Of a stretch of 64,000 nucleotides of DNA, positions 1-11,000 are shown in pieces. Made by a program: the position numbers and the translations under genes. Within the stretch, counting starts at the first letter, position 1, and each line of letters opens with the position of its first letter. The notes beneath the pieces were generated by a model that worked only from the letters and a program-made list of their open reading frames with translations, had not been told where the DNA came from and searched no databases. The DNA lies in contig NC_134014.1 of the NCBI RefSeq assembly GCF_040712315.1, forward strand, positions 8,278,244-8,342,243, in the 5' to 3' direction. Source of the DNA: Castanea sativa (Eukaryota > Streptophyta > Magnoliopsida > Fagales > Fagaceae).

Positions 1-1
1 A

Positions 2-120
2 TTTCGAAGAGAGGAAGAGTTGGATATAGAGCATGTATTGCCCAAAATTCCAGGTGGGATTTCGAAGGACGCAAGGGATTTCTTGAAGGATTTCTTGTGA
101 GGAAACCCATGTTCAGCTTC
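2..120 (+). pseudogene. possible MAPKKK kinase-domain tail fragment
   Basis: Frame 2 of the plus strand reads LDIEHVLPKIPGGISKDARD then FLKDFL and a TGA. In frame 1, directly after, GFLVRKPMFSFT can be read. Together these resemble the last kinase subdomain of plant MAPKKK17/18/20-type kinases (a proline-rich IP segment, then SxDAxDFLxxCF, then VRxPxxRFTAEMLL), broken by one frameshift. The resemblance ends near position 120, where the oppositely oriented SMC4 fragment begins. The fragment runs off the left edge of the window. It could be chance similarity. Confidence 0.35.
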
Positions 121-435
121 ACCTGTTTTGCTCGCTTTCCGAATACAAAAAGCATTGCATCAATCACATTGCTTTTCCCACTCCCATTTGGTCCAACCAC
201 TGCTGAAAAGCTCTAATTGTCCCAAACAAACAAAACAAGCCAAAATTATTTCAAAATTCAATGAAATTTTGAATTTTTTTTTTCAAAAACTTTCCACTCA
301 ATTTTTCTCGGCATCCAAACGGGGGGGAAGAACCCTAACCTTGTGGAAAGGACCGATGCGTTGTTCGTTGGCATAGGACTTGAAGTTTCACATCACCATC
401 TCTTTGATGAACAGTCTCAGACCTGCTCTAGATCT
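111..435 (-). pseudogene. SMC4 (condensin) gene fragment, two exons with retained intron
   Basis: Two adjacent exons of a structural maintenance of chromosomes 4 gene can be read on the minus strand. The upstream exon (about 435-340) gives RLFIKEMVM, a TGA stop at 390-388, then NFKSYANEQRIGPFHK, followed by a GT donor at 339-338. The downstream exon starts after an AG at 214-213 (212-123) and encodes the Walker A region, SFSAVVGPNGSGKSN followed by VIDAMLFVFGKRAKQ. Both exons join in phase exactly as in plant SMC4. The stop replaces a conserved arginine (probably CGA to TGA). Only about 55 codons of a protein of over 1,200 residues are present and no further SMC4 exons lie nearby, so this is a captured or transposed fragment and not a gene. 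The intron shows that it was copied from DNA. Family assignment is confident. Confidence 0.85.
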
Positions 436-469
436 CCACTCAGTCAAGCCCGATCCGTCCGCCATCACC

Positions 470-613
470 TCATCCTTTGATTCCACCAGGTATCAGCGCC
501 AGCGGCACGCACTGGCCGTACACGTAAGGCTGGTAGCTCGGTACGTCTGGATTGTCCACCACCTTTGGATCCGACACCACCGCGCACACCATCGGCGCTG
601 CCGGCAAATACAT
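470..613 (-). pseudogene. N-terminal fragment resembling a plant VIT/vWA-domain protein
   Basis: A 47-codon minus-strand ORF begins MYLPAAPMVCAVVSDPKVVD and continues NPDVPSYQPYVYGQCVPLAL before a TGA at 472-470. The stretch from PMVCAVVSDP to SYQPYVYG resembles what I remember of the region before the VIT domain in plant inter-alpha-trypsin-inhibitor-heavy-chain-like proteins (At1g19110 type). It is followed within 40 bases by the SMC4 fragment on the same strand but in a different frame. A (CT)n tract lies just upstream (620-648), as in many plant 5' leaders, so the fragment may include the leader and start of its parent gene. The similarity is from memory and could not be searched. Confidence 0.4.
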
Positions 614-617
614 CGCC

Positions 618-619
<2 letters not shown>

Positions 620-648
<29 letters not shown>
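620..648. repeat. (CT)n microsatellite
   Basis: An uninterrupted TC/CT dinucleotide run sits immediately 5' (on the minus strand) of the VIT/vWA-like fragment. The Arg-Glu repeat read through it on the minus strand is an artefact of the repeat. Confidence 0.9.
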
Positions 649-653
<5 letters not shown>

Positions 654-1160
654 GGCTCACTCTCTCAAACTTTCACGAGTTAGGGATTTTGGGTAGTCGT
701 TCCCCTTAATTTTTTTTTTTTCTGATTTTTCTTATTTTAATTCCGAATTTATAATATAAAAAAAATAAATAATAAAAACAACCAAAACGGCGTCATTTTA
801 GTGGGTCTGACGGCAACAGTAACGGAGCCTTGAATTGACAAAAATGAAAGTTAGAAGACTGAAATGAAAAACAATAAAAGCTAGAGGGTTAGTTTTGCAT
901 TTTTGTCTTTTATTTTTTATTAAGTAAAGTTGTAGCTTAAGGCTACAACCAATTTTACAGCTAAACTTTGTCCTATGATTTCATGCAAACAGAAAATAGC
1001 ATATTCCATGGAACTTTACTAAATTTATGCGTGACTTCAATTCCTACATAATCCCCTCCCAAAAACCACCACCACCACCACCATCCAAAATCTGACAGTA
1101 AGTACAGACATTAAACATAAGCACATATGTTGTACATGAAATAGAACATAGCCAAAAGCC
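649..1160. other. intergenic, no gene seen
   Basis: AT-rich sequence with a T-run (about 709-721). A short near-perfect hairpin at 930-950 pairs GTTGTAGC with GCTACAAC. I looked on the minus strand for the missing 3' exons of the PPR-like gene and found none. Confidence 0.6.
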
Positions 1161-1262
1161 TTGTAGCTCAACTGGTACTACCTGGTGTTTCCAATAGAAA
1201 CACACTCACAACCAGGGTTTAAACTCCCCCCTCTCTCATTATAACTATTGAAATATCAAAAA
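1161..1262 (+). repeat. tRNA-derived SINE-like element
   Basis: The head contains an A-box-like TTGTAGCTCAACTGGTA (1161-1177) and, about 40 bases on, a B-box-like GGGTTTAAACTCC (1215-1227), the spacing of an internal Pol III promoter. There is no foldable full tRNA. It lies downstream of exon 7 of the PPR-like gene, on the opposite strand. Confidence 0.55.
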
Positions 1263-1301
1263 GGAAAAAAGAAACAGGAGAACATAAAACTTTGCACAGA
1301 C

Positions 1302-4300
1302 CTATTTTTGCAGCAAATTCCATCCATACATCAAATGCAGTTTGTCGCAATTTTACTCCAGCCTTGACAAACCTTTTTGAGTACTTGGACATCAACTCCC
1401 AATTATCCATGTTGTAACAAATGCTGCAATTGATTAACCAAATACAATAGCAAAATCATTTTAAAAACAGCACCAAAGTAAATTGACAAGAGAAAATTAT
1501 AGATTAAAAAAAAAAAAGAGCAAAAGACACAAAAATATTAGGAATAAATCATTAAGAAATAATTTCCTTCACTACTAAATAACTCCACTGACCACTTGTT
1601 TCAGAGCAATTAGACTTGTCTGAACAGAGTCACAATGTAACACCATTAAGGCAAGGCCTTTCAATGGATTAACATCTTAAATTTGATAACACAGACAGTG
1701 GCACAAGTTCAATTTAAATATCAAATGTAGGGGACCCAAGCTGCATCTAGCCCAACAACACATCTATGCTTGTGTGGAGCTCGTGCAAGACTAAACCAAG
1801 AATAGTTAGTTAATTACAAAGGTTGTTAGTTAGTTAAAGAGTGAATCTTTAGCTTTTTCTTGAAAATTGCATTGGAATCTCCTAGTATAATACTAGGCAA
1901 ACATGTACTCAAGGTCATTACAAAAGTTGATACATTTTTCCAAACTCTCTTCTAAGCTCTCTTCCTAATCCCCATTTATTCTTCTTCTTCTTCTTCTTCT
2001 TCTTCTTCTTCTTTATAAGTTAAAATTTTATTAATCAACTAGAAGTGTGCCCCCCATGTACACAGGTATACAATATGTATACAAAATTAAGCGAAAAGTT
2101 CAACAATCAAGGAGGTCTTCTTCTTCTTGGAGGATGACTACAACAAATAAGTCATTCCCCTTATCACTTTCCCTAAACAGTTCCATCCCACAACCCATTC
2201 CACATTCCAATCCCCTAAATGCTAAACAGGTTCAGTCCTAAATACTAACAAATCTAATTCACTCAAACAACGATCCAACCTATTTAGCATAATCATAAAC
2301 GTATATTTATATAAACACATGCATGTAACCACAACAATTGGGAAAACCTAGATAGTTGAACCAAGGAAAACTGGACAAGAAACAAACTTGACTTCTAAAT
2401 TTGGTGGAGAATATCCTTTTGGGACCTAGTCCAGATCATCTGAAGTTCAAAATTGAAATCACTTAAATTTAGAATTGACAAATTTCCTAGAAAGTGGAGC
2501 ATTTGGAATTTTCTGGAAAGCAAAGCAAAAGCAGGAAGCAGTTATAAGTTATAACCAACATACCTGAAAACAATATCGGCTGTACCAGGTTGCAGTGGTA
2601 AATCATTCCTCTTCAGAAGTTTCATTATTTCTACCATGAGTTTAGTATTGTTGTGATTTTTAGCATATAACTGCATCAAATTACAAGAATCATTTATTGC
2701 ATGTAAAATGCTAATACAAGGGAATTCCAAATAAGATTATAAAAGAGTCAAAGGTCATTAATACCAGTAAATGGTGGGCAGATCCAATACTAGGAGTCAA
2801 GCCATACACATTATGCTTCCACAAGGCCTTCTTCCCTGCATGCAATTAAGCTAAACAATCTTCATACACTACAGAGTAGCAATTGAAGAAGCCTTGCAGG
2901 TGCAAAGTTCCAAACACCACAATACAAGTGTAACAATTGGGATGCATGGATACCTAAAAGTCTAGGTGTAAATAACCAACTAGAAAAGCAAACTAGCTTA
3001 AATAAGAAAAGCAATCAGCAGAATGGATGTTGACATATAGAAAGAAGTAGAACTCAAGCATAGAATACAAAGTCAAAAACATACCATAGTCAAGGGCCCC
3101 TACACGAGCACATGTCTTAGCAATTTCTCGGCACAGATTGCAATTAAAATTCTCATGAATACGAAGATTTGAAAGTCTCTGCAGCCAAAAGCGTAGAACT
3201 GTCAGCTACCAACCATTTTAAATCTATAGATCAAACTGGCAATAAACTGTAGCTCAAATGGAACTTCCCTCACGGCCCCACCCATAAAAATAGGATGGAG
3301 GATGAGATCGTCGGTTCAAGACCCTTTGAGAGTATGTCTAACTAGCCCAAAAATAAAACTCTACAGGACAAATTGAAGATCACAAAAGGTGTTATAATTA
3401 AGAAACAACGAAAACTTACAAATCTTCGGAGCTTCTCTAAAATGTCAAATAGAAGTTTAATGTCATCATGGTTTTTACAATTTTCAAGCAACGACCATAA
3501 CCAAGCATTAGGGGGCATCGATCTTTTAACAACCACCGAATCAAGCATTTTGTCATAAAGCTCCTTCACAGCCTCTGCATTCAACAAATTTTAAGCAAAA
3601 GATCATCAAACTAGCTTCAAGAACAACCTCAAAAAACAAATCCAACACATAAGCCAATAACCTGTGGGGTTTCTTTCAGCGGTACTCGCCTCTGAAGCAA
3701 AAGACGCCCTTGACATCATCAAATACATCGGCTGTTGTGCCGTTCGCAAATGATTGCTTTGAATCATCCCTGTGTAACATTCCAATATCTTCATATCACA
3801 AAATCATTCATCCAATCCCAATCCAATCATAGGAACTCTCTTTGGTTACAGAGAAAAGAATAATTTATATCTCAATACATATTTCATCAATTGAAACTTT
3901 CAATTTCCAGAATTTTATTTTATTCACATTTCCTAGGTTTTCTCGGCAACCAAACAAGATTTAAGTTAAAAATGCATGAAAATCGAAAAATAAATAAGTT
4001 TTCGTTTTAAGATTTTTCATTCCTGTACAGAGAGAACAGTAACTACTACTTAATTAAGCTTTTTCTGTTCCTTCTTCAGCAAATTCAAATTCATTTCTGT
4101 GCTTTCTTTTCTCAACAACTTTCTCGGTAACCAAACAAAATATAACGAAAAATAAATGTAAAAAAAGGTTCACATTCATCGCCAAAAGTATCATTAAGAA
4201 AAAAAAAAAAACTAATGTTCCGATTAAGCTTTTTTTTTCTGTTCCTTGTTTTCAACAATTTCAAAATCATTTCCGTGCTTTCTTTTTACTACAACTTTCT

Positions 4301-4515
4301 CAGTAACCAAACAAAAAAAAAAAAAAGCAAACAAATGTTGATGTACCTGAAAAGCAGGGGGTCAGGGAGGAGAAGCTGTGGTGGTTTGGACATTGAAGAG
4401 AAGTGAGAGGAGATTCAAGGAATCGGAAATCGGGAGCGAGGAATCGGTCCGAGTTGAGAAGAATCGGAGATTTGAGAGCCCTAGAGAGTCTGCGAGCTTG
4501 CGAAACCACTTGCAT
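1302..4515 (-). CDS. PPR-like protein, At1g26460 type; 3' exons not found
   Basis: Seven exons join in frame: 4515-4347, 3769-3662, 3574-3420, 3178-3085, 2835-2765, 2670-2564 and 1423-1302, giving 275 codons. The N-terminus (MQVVSQARRLSRALKS) is rich in Arg and Ser and lacks acids, as expected for a mitochondrial transit peptide. The body carries helical repeats with the segments KRSMPPNAWLWSLLENCKNH, RLSNLRIHENFNCNLCREIA, LLKRNDLPLQPGTADIVFS and FVKAGVKLRQTAFDVWMEFA, which match my memory of the mitochondrial pentatricopeptide protein At1g26460. The last exon ends in phase 1 at a GT, where the family continues with GDTESLW. No such exon appears down to position 1; a SINE and the SMC4/VIT mosaic occupy that space. 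The gene may be truncated, or its last exons may lie beyond the window behind inserted DNA. Membership is fairly sure and functionality uncertain. Confidence 0.7.
1980..2013. repeat. (CTT)n microsatellite
   Basis: About eleven CTT units in the intron between exons 6 and 7 of the PPR-like gene. Confidence 0.9.
3247..3360 (+). repeat. SINE-like element in a PPR-gene intron
   Basis: TGTAGCTCAAATGGAAC (A-box-like, from 3249) and TCGGTTCAAGACCC (B-box-like, about 3311-3324) are spaced as in tRNA-derived SINEs. The tail reads into AAAAATAAAACTC. The element lies in the intron between exons 3 and 4, opposite in strand to the gene. Confidence 0.5.
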
Positions 4516-4788
4516 GGCTTGGAGGGACCAAGTTAGATTGGTAATGGGTTTAGAGTGAACTCGGTGGTGTGTGTTTTGTTTTGTGAGTCTGAGAGCTTAA
4601 GCCCAAGCGTAGTTAGAGCGATCAGGGTTTAGTGGGGGGAAGAAACAAGGGATACGTGTGGGTAGACCGGCGGTCCAGCCTTGTTGCTGTGAACCTGCGC
4701 TCTTTTTCTTTTTCTTTTTTTTTTTCATTTCTTTTAAAAAAAATTTAATACAATGAAATTTCGATTAAACTCTTTCTTATCAAACTAA
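4516..4788. promoter_or_regulatory. 5' flank of the PPR-like gene
   Basis: Sequence upstream of the minus-strand start codon. It has no clear TATA box. It becomes pyrimidine-rich and then AT-rich, and ends at the MITE. Confidence 0.3.
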
Positions 4789-4917
4789 TGACCCGTTTGA
4801 ATTGAGAAAAAATGAGAGGAAGTATAATAGATTTACCCTAAAATTAATCTATTTTAAGCTAACTCTATTCTACTCTCCTTCACTTTTCCTATTTCTCTAC
4901 TTTATCCAAACGGGTCA
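4789..4917. mobile_element. Tourist-like (PIF/Harbinger) MITE, 129 bp
   Basis: Terminal inverted repeats start TGACCCGTTTG and end CAAACGGGTCA, and the similarity extends further inward imperfectly. The element is flanked by TAA on both sides (4786-4788 and 4918-4920), the target-site duplication expected for PIF/Harbinger elements. It has no coding capacity. About 10 bases to the right a similar TGACCCATTTGG motif starts, which may be a relic of a second copy. Confidence 0.8.
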
Positions 4918-4920
4918 TAA

Positions 4921-5359
4921 GACAACAATGACCCATTTGGTAATATTGTTCTAATAACGTTATTTAAGTGTTGTGAAAATAGAAATAAGTGTTGTGTTAT
5001 TTAAATAATGAAAACTATTGTTTAAACAACACAATCGAGTAGTCCCCAAATCCTAATTTCTATATACGTATTTAAACATTAGATCTCTTATTCGAGAGGC
5101 AAATTTCATATTTTTTGATAAGGAGATATTTTATTAATTGAGTTAATTAAAATCCATGTGGATGGATAACAATTTTTTTTCTTATTTTTGTCTCTTGGTT
5201 TTTTTTTTTTTTATTATGAGAATGATAGTAAAATTTTAACTTAAAATAGTCCCAAATAAAGTCTCAATAGCAGCTATAGAAGTGATAACCACTGTAGTTT
5301 TTTTTAATGGTTTGATTTTGTAAATTTGGTAGTATGGATTGGAAAGAAAATATACAAAG
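4921..5359. other. intergenic, repeat-derived, no gene
   Basis: AT-rich. The stretch 5262-5340 is a diverged copy of 6400-6490 (shared words include TCTCAA, ATAACCA, ATGGTT and ATGGAT), so both belong to an older repeat. Confidence 0.4.
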
Positions 5360-5364
5360 AACTT

Positions 5365-5931
5365 TGTGCATTATCTAGCCATAGGCCCATTACCCTTGGG
5401 CCCAATTTTGAACTGCCAATAGCCCATTACTTAGGAGTCCAATGCACAGCCGGACGGCCAAGGTCTTTTATGGCCTCGGTGCCACCACTGCTCAGTTGTA
5501 TCTTGAGACACTGGTAGTGACTTGGAGAATGTCGCACCAAGCACTATTTAACACCTAGCGCTAGTTCCAACATCTAAGCTCCTATTACCAAAGTGGGGTC
5601 TATATCTGTTGAGAATAACAAAAATGAGCCCCATCCACACGAGTGGCGTCAGAAAGTAATCATCATCGACCTCCTATAGAAAGGCTATAAATAAGGAGAA
5701 AGGAGGAGAAAGTGGGGTTGGTCACAAGAGGGCAAAGGACTACAAAAGAGAGATAGCAAGTGAGAAAACCTAAGAGAAAAGAGTGTTCCGCAAGGGGAGA
5801 TAAACTACCTTTGTGGGTCTAAATCTGTCTTGAGAAACTACCCATTGTAGGAAATCCATAAACCCATGATAATAAATAAATTGTGAATCCAATCGTGCAA
5901 TTGGTCCATTAGGCGAGATTTGGCGTGCACA
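5365..5931 (+). mobile_element. solo LTR, 567 bp, with 5-bp target duplication
   Basis: The element starts TGTGCATTATC and ends GGCGTGCACA, so the terminal hexamers TGTGCA and TGCACA are perfect inverted repeats of the TG...CA type. AACTT flanks both ends (5360-5364 and 5932-5936). A TATA box (TATAAAT, 5686-5692) and an AATAAATAAA polyadenylation-like signal (about 5871) fit the U3-R layout in plus orientation. No internal retroelement coding region adjoins it, so LTR-LTR recombination probably removed the body. Confidence 0.85.
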
Positions 5932-5936
5932 AACTT

Positions 5937-8082
5937 ATACCACACTCGGTCCTTATAATTTGTCTAATTTTCCAATTTTATTCTCAGAATTTCAAAAATA
6001 ACAATTTGGTCCTTAAATAATGTAAATTGATTCTGTGTATTTGACTATCCGTTAGCCTAACACTACTGATGTTTCATCTTATTAGTGACATTTATGTTTT
6101 TTTTTTTATAAATATTTTGTGATTTAATTATTATATGCAAGCGATACAAATGATTTATACAAAGTATCACATAATTATCATCAATTTTTGTACGTCAATA
6201 TCACATCATAATAATGGGACGAAAAAATCATAGTGGCCACTGGCCACCACCAACCTCCTGGGGTTTATCACTTAATCCATTTCCAAAATTTATAATTTTT
6301 CAGTAAATTAGTATTCACTTCAAAAAGATTTGTATTATAGAAATCTCAATAGATCAATTTTTTTTTTTTTTTTGATTGACACTTCAAAAGGTTTTGTAAG
6401 ATAAAAATCTCAACAGTGACCATGGAAATAATAACCATCAAAGTTAATACTTTTTATGGTTAGAATTTATAAAAATTAGTGACATGGATAGGAGGAACAA
6501 AAGGTATTAACTTCTAATCACCATGAATTGTCCCTACAACAACCTATAGACTTTGGACCTTACAAATCCAGCTACATGGGATGGGAGCAGCATTTAGAAC
6601 TTGCTCTCTTTTCTTTATTTATTTTTTAAAAATAAATAATATTAGTCAGTTGTTTGAAATTTTTGAAAACATAATTTAGATGATATTTTTAGCAATCTTA
6701 TCCTGTGTCAGCCTATCAGAATTATAACGGTAACCTCATCATCAATGCACACCAGGCATTCACAACTCCTAGTGACAAAAAAGCAAACACAGTGGAAGAG
6801 AATAGACGCGCATTTTGCACCCAAACCAACTTTTGATACATTCACTCTTTTTGGGGTGGGAAATGTGACCCATAAATTTAGATACGGATATGTTTGAATA
6901 GAATTTATTGCTAAAAATTAAAAACTAAAAACATTATAATAAAATAATTGTATGAATAGTGTTGTGAGACCTATTTTTGATGAAAAATTTCTTAAAAAGT
7001 GAAGTTTGTAAGACCCGTAAACAGTACACTGTTCACGGAAGAATAGTCAAAAGTTGTGGCTCGAAAAGAAAAAAAAAAAAGAGAAAACGCGCAGACGTAA
7101 AACGCCTAGACGCAAACGCTGAAACCAAACAGATACATGTTCTAAAATAATGAGTATATTAGTGACAGAAAAAAGCAGAGATGCATGCCATACAAACTTC
7201 CAGCCTATGATAGATGAACTGGATTGTCCATGTAGTTTTCCCAAATTGGCCTGCAAACCATTAACCTTAAATTTGGGTCTAATCATAGGCTTGATCTAAT
7301 CCACCCATCACATTTTCCAATTTAGCAAACAGATTATTAATAACAAAATTGACCCATTAGGTACTTCAGTGCACTGGAATCAATACGATATGACACGTGT
7401 CCAAATCAAAAATTACTTTCAGAACAAACACTTAAAATTCTAGAAATGACTTCTTATTAAGCATACATAATGCAAATTATTATTTTAGTTACTACCATTG
7501 AGGGTGGAAATGCTTCCTTTCAAGGCTATATCAATTGGATTGCTTGCTTTTTAAACCTCCTTTGAAATGTTAAGTTGTACAGGCAAATGAAATTGTAAGA
7601 GATGAGATATCAACAGATTATCACAGTATTTCATGGTCAGCAACTACCACTTGCAAGGCATATAACAAGTTCTTAACACTACTAAGGTTATATTTATATC
7701 ACATAGGCATCAATGGAGGTTATCACATCACATTTCATAACGAAAGCAGTAAATGAATGATCAGATATCATGCATTGTCAGCCATCCTAGTGCTCCATTA
7801 AATTACTGTATATATATAATGTTCACAACAACCAAAGGGCTCATTTTCTTCTTCTAAATTGATAAATAGAAAGAAGAATAGCCTGAGAGTTTCCGAGGCT
7901 TGTATATGAATGATACATTCATTTAGATCATAATGTAATGATACAAAATCAAAATAAATATTCCCTTCTAAGAGTTCGATATGATTGAACAAGCAATTAA
8001 ATACCCCCTTCTATTTAAAAAACCACAGGGTGCAAGCTTTCAATAAGCCTGCCTGGCTGGATATATTTCTGTAATAGTATGA
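5937..8082. other. intergenic, no gene apart from a MITE at 6888-7136
   Basis: AT-rich, with T- and A-runs and fragments of old repeats. No ORF here matches a family I recognise. The part next to 8083 is the 3' flank of the CHY/RING gene. Confidence 0.5.
6888..7136. mobile_element. probable MITE of an abundant non-autonomous DNA transposon family
   Basis: The ends are loosely inverted (ATATGTTTGAATAGA at the left; complement of ACCAAACAGATACA at the right). The interior has the features of a common tree-genome MITE: a GTGAGACC segment, a central palindrome AACAGTACACTGTT, and a GCGCAGACG/ACGCAAACG tail. A clean target duplication was not found (AGATAC occurs at both sides, but the boundaries are ambiguous). 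Confidence 0.45.
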
Positions 8083-11000
8083 TCATTGAGGAAGAACTGG
8101 AGGGGCTATTGCACGGGTATTATATGACTCGCAATGGCAGCATTTCTGCCCAACTATGTGAAAGTAAACTTCAGTGGTATCATTGCAATCATTACACAGT
8201 ATCCAGACCTGCAAAAAAATACTCTTGCTTTTTAGTGTTTTCCAGCAAAGTTTGCTCAGAGGTAGTAAGAGGTTCTATAAGGATGATATATAGGGATACT
8301 CTAGTTATTCAGAACCTAAATATCAGAAAACTAACTGGTGTGCCTTCTCCTTGCAAAGTTTTCAAAGTTTTGAACATTGAAAACATGGGGTGGCCTTTTC
8401 AGTTATTACACCTTCCTTCCACCTTTCTTTTTCTATATTCTTTAGGAATGTGTAGTGTTTGTGCATGCAAATATATTTGCTAGATGAATGCAAATGACAA
8501 GCCAGAGAAGGTGCTTAAGGTCTCTGCATGAGCATTTATAAAATTCATGAAATATTGAAATATGGGCAACAAGGAAATGTAGCCCCAAATTATTAGATAA
8601 GAACAAGGATGATGAGTAAGCACCTTCTTGTGACGGTAATCCTCAGGCATGGCAGTTGCTTCTATCTGATAACATAATAATAACAAATTAGAGTGAAATA
8701 TCTGTTTACGCAAGATAATTGCTATATAGAAGCACAACCAACATGCCACTGAATCTTCATAAATAGACAAAGATCAAATACTGTATCTGCAAGAATAGCT
8801 AAATTGAATAAGTCTACCTCCTCATCTATTCTCTTCCAGATTCTAGACATGTCTATTACTGACTTCGAGCATATGGGACAGCAGAATCTGTGTGGCATGA
8901 CAAAATCAAGTTAGAACTTAAAAAACATAAATGTTTGGCCTAGTCAACAAATAACACTAAAGCAATAAGAAGTAAAGGTTGCTTACTTGTCACGCTTTAC
9001 CATCTCTCCATAACATTCGCAATGCATTGTGTGCCCACATTTCATTACAATTGTGTCCTTAAGTGAGTCAAAAAGATACTACAAAAATACCATTATATGT
9101 TAGAACATCAAGCCATTCTATTTCAATACACAAATGAAGCACACAGGAAGCAAACCTCATAGCATATTGGACAATGGTGCCGCATGGAGTTCTCCACACA
9201 CAAATGGTTATCACGCAGACTAACTGAATAGCAAGACCCTATTAATGGAGTAAATATTCTAATCAGGAAAGATATAATTCAAAAGAAAAGGGAAGAAAGA
9301 GGGAAAAATAACCATATTCATGCATGTCTAACTCATGGAGCATATCCTTCTCAAAAAAAAAAAAAAATCTCATGGAGCATTCTCAAATTCTTTGGGAAAA
9401 GGGGCTCACATAGTCAACTCCGATCAGGAGCAAAAACTGAATGTCAATTTTGAACATGACAAAAGACAATATAGAAAAATACATAGTGCCAAAGATTTTA
9501 TATGTGAGCACATCCAACATGCAAGCACTGAGTTATGAAACCATAATATATGTGGCATCAGAAACATAGGAACTTTCAATAGCAAAAGGCCCTTATATTA
9601 GAGCACATAAACATAAACAGGTAAAAATTTTAAAATTATGTTCAATATTAGAAAATATAATACAGGACTTATGCTTCTGAGATATATGCTCCAAAAGAAC
9701 CGGTTTATGCTACACACATTCATTCTTTTGACATCTTAACTTTTTTTCGTGTCTAAAGGTTTTTAACGTCTTACATATTCCCAACCCTTGAAGATGAAAC
9801 ATAAATTTAGACATTTATAAAGAAGATCAATCATTAATTATAGTTCTTCCTCATGTATAATATTCTAGAAGATCCATCAGAACTTTGACAGCATATTATA
9901 TTGTAAAGCATTCAAAGGCTTTTCTATTTACAACTTAGCAAGGCAATCAGGATAACTACATTTCCTTCAAGCAAGACCAGATGGGTGATAAAATGCCTGA
10001 TAAATTCTGCAAAGTCAAAGAATATCACCATGGACACCCAATTTATGGATCAATCAGCAACATTCCATTTCACCTAAATTTCTTATGTTAAACAAAAAAA
10101 GGAACCAGAACCCTCCGATCTTATTGTATTGCTCTGGGTTGCACTTGCTGGGTTATCAGCATTCACTGGAAATTAAAATATGATTAAAACTGATAAGCAT
10201 CCACGTAAAAATGAACGGACAAGCAAAACAAAACACAAAAATGGTAACTTCAATTTAATGGAAAGACAAACAAAATAAAGAAGAAAAAGCAATGTACTGC
10301 TTCTGCTTTGTGCAACTAAAGTAACAAAACCAATCAAAATGACAAATTTCTAGTTACTGGGGAGGAAGTGCATACCACACTTGTTGCAATGAAAGAAGTT
10401 CTCGCGACCACCAACTCTGATAGAAAGAACAGACTTTAGATCAGTACATCTTTGATATCACCAATTCAATGATAAGTTAACATCTAAAAAAACAAAGAGA
10501 CACTAATCATACTATGCTTACTAACCTGCATATCCCACAATCATCACAATGAAACTGCGCTTTCTCAGTCTGAGATTAGTTAAAACAACAGTTTGCATCA
10601 ATAAAAAGAACAAGTAAACAAACAAGGATATTAAATCTCATTCTAGATTATCTGGACAACAAAGTTTTTTTTTTTTTTTTAGGTAAAATAAAAACACCAA
10701 AAAAAGAAAATTTATTAAATATTTCTTGGATTTTCCATTTAAATAGTTGAATCTGAGATAGTGAAATTACATCATCATCATAGAATTTGCAGACTTCACA
10801 AAAATATTCCCCCATATTTACACCACAGTTGGTACAAACTTTAGCAACCTGGAACAATAAGAGAATATGAACTAAACCAATTAATACATAACATAAAATC
10901 AGAACAAGAAAGCTTTTAGCTTTACATCACCTTACACACACACACACACACAAAACGCTTACCGGCTGCTCTGTGTCACAAACTGAACAAACAACCTTGA

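Noticed and set aside
1161..1230. Possible tRNA gene (A and B boxes)
   Set aside because: No acceptor stem or anticodon arm can be folded. The boxes belong to a tRNA-derived SINE. The same applies to 3247, 18447 and 25565.
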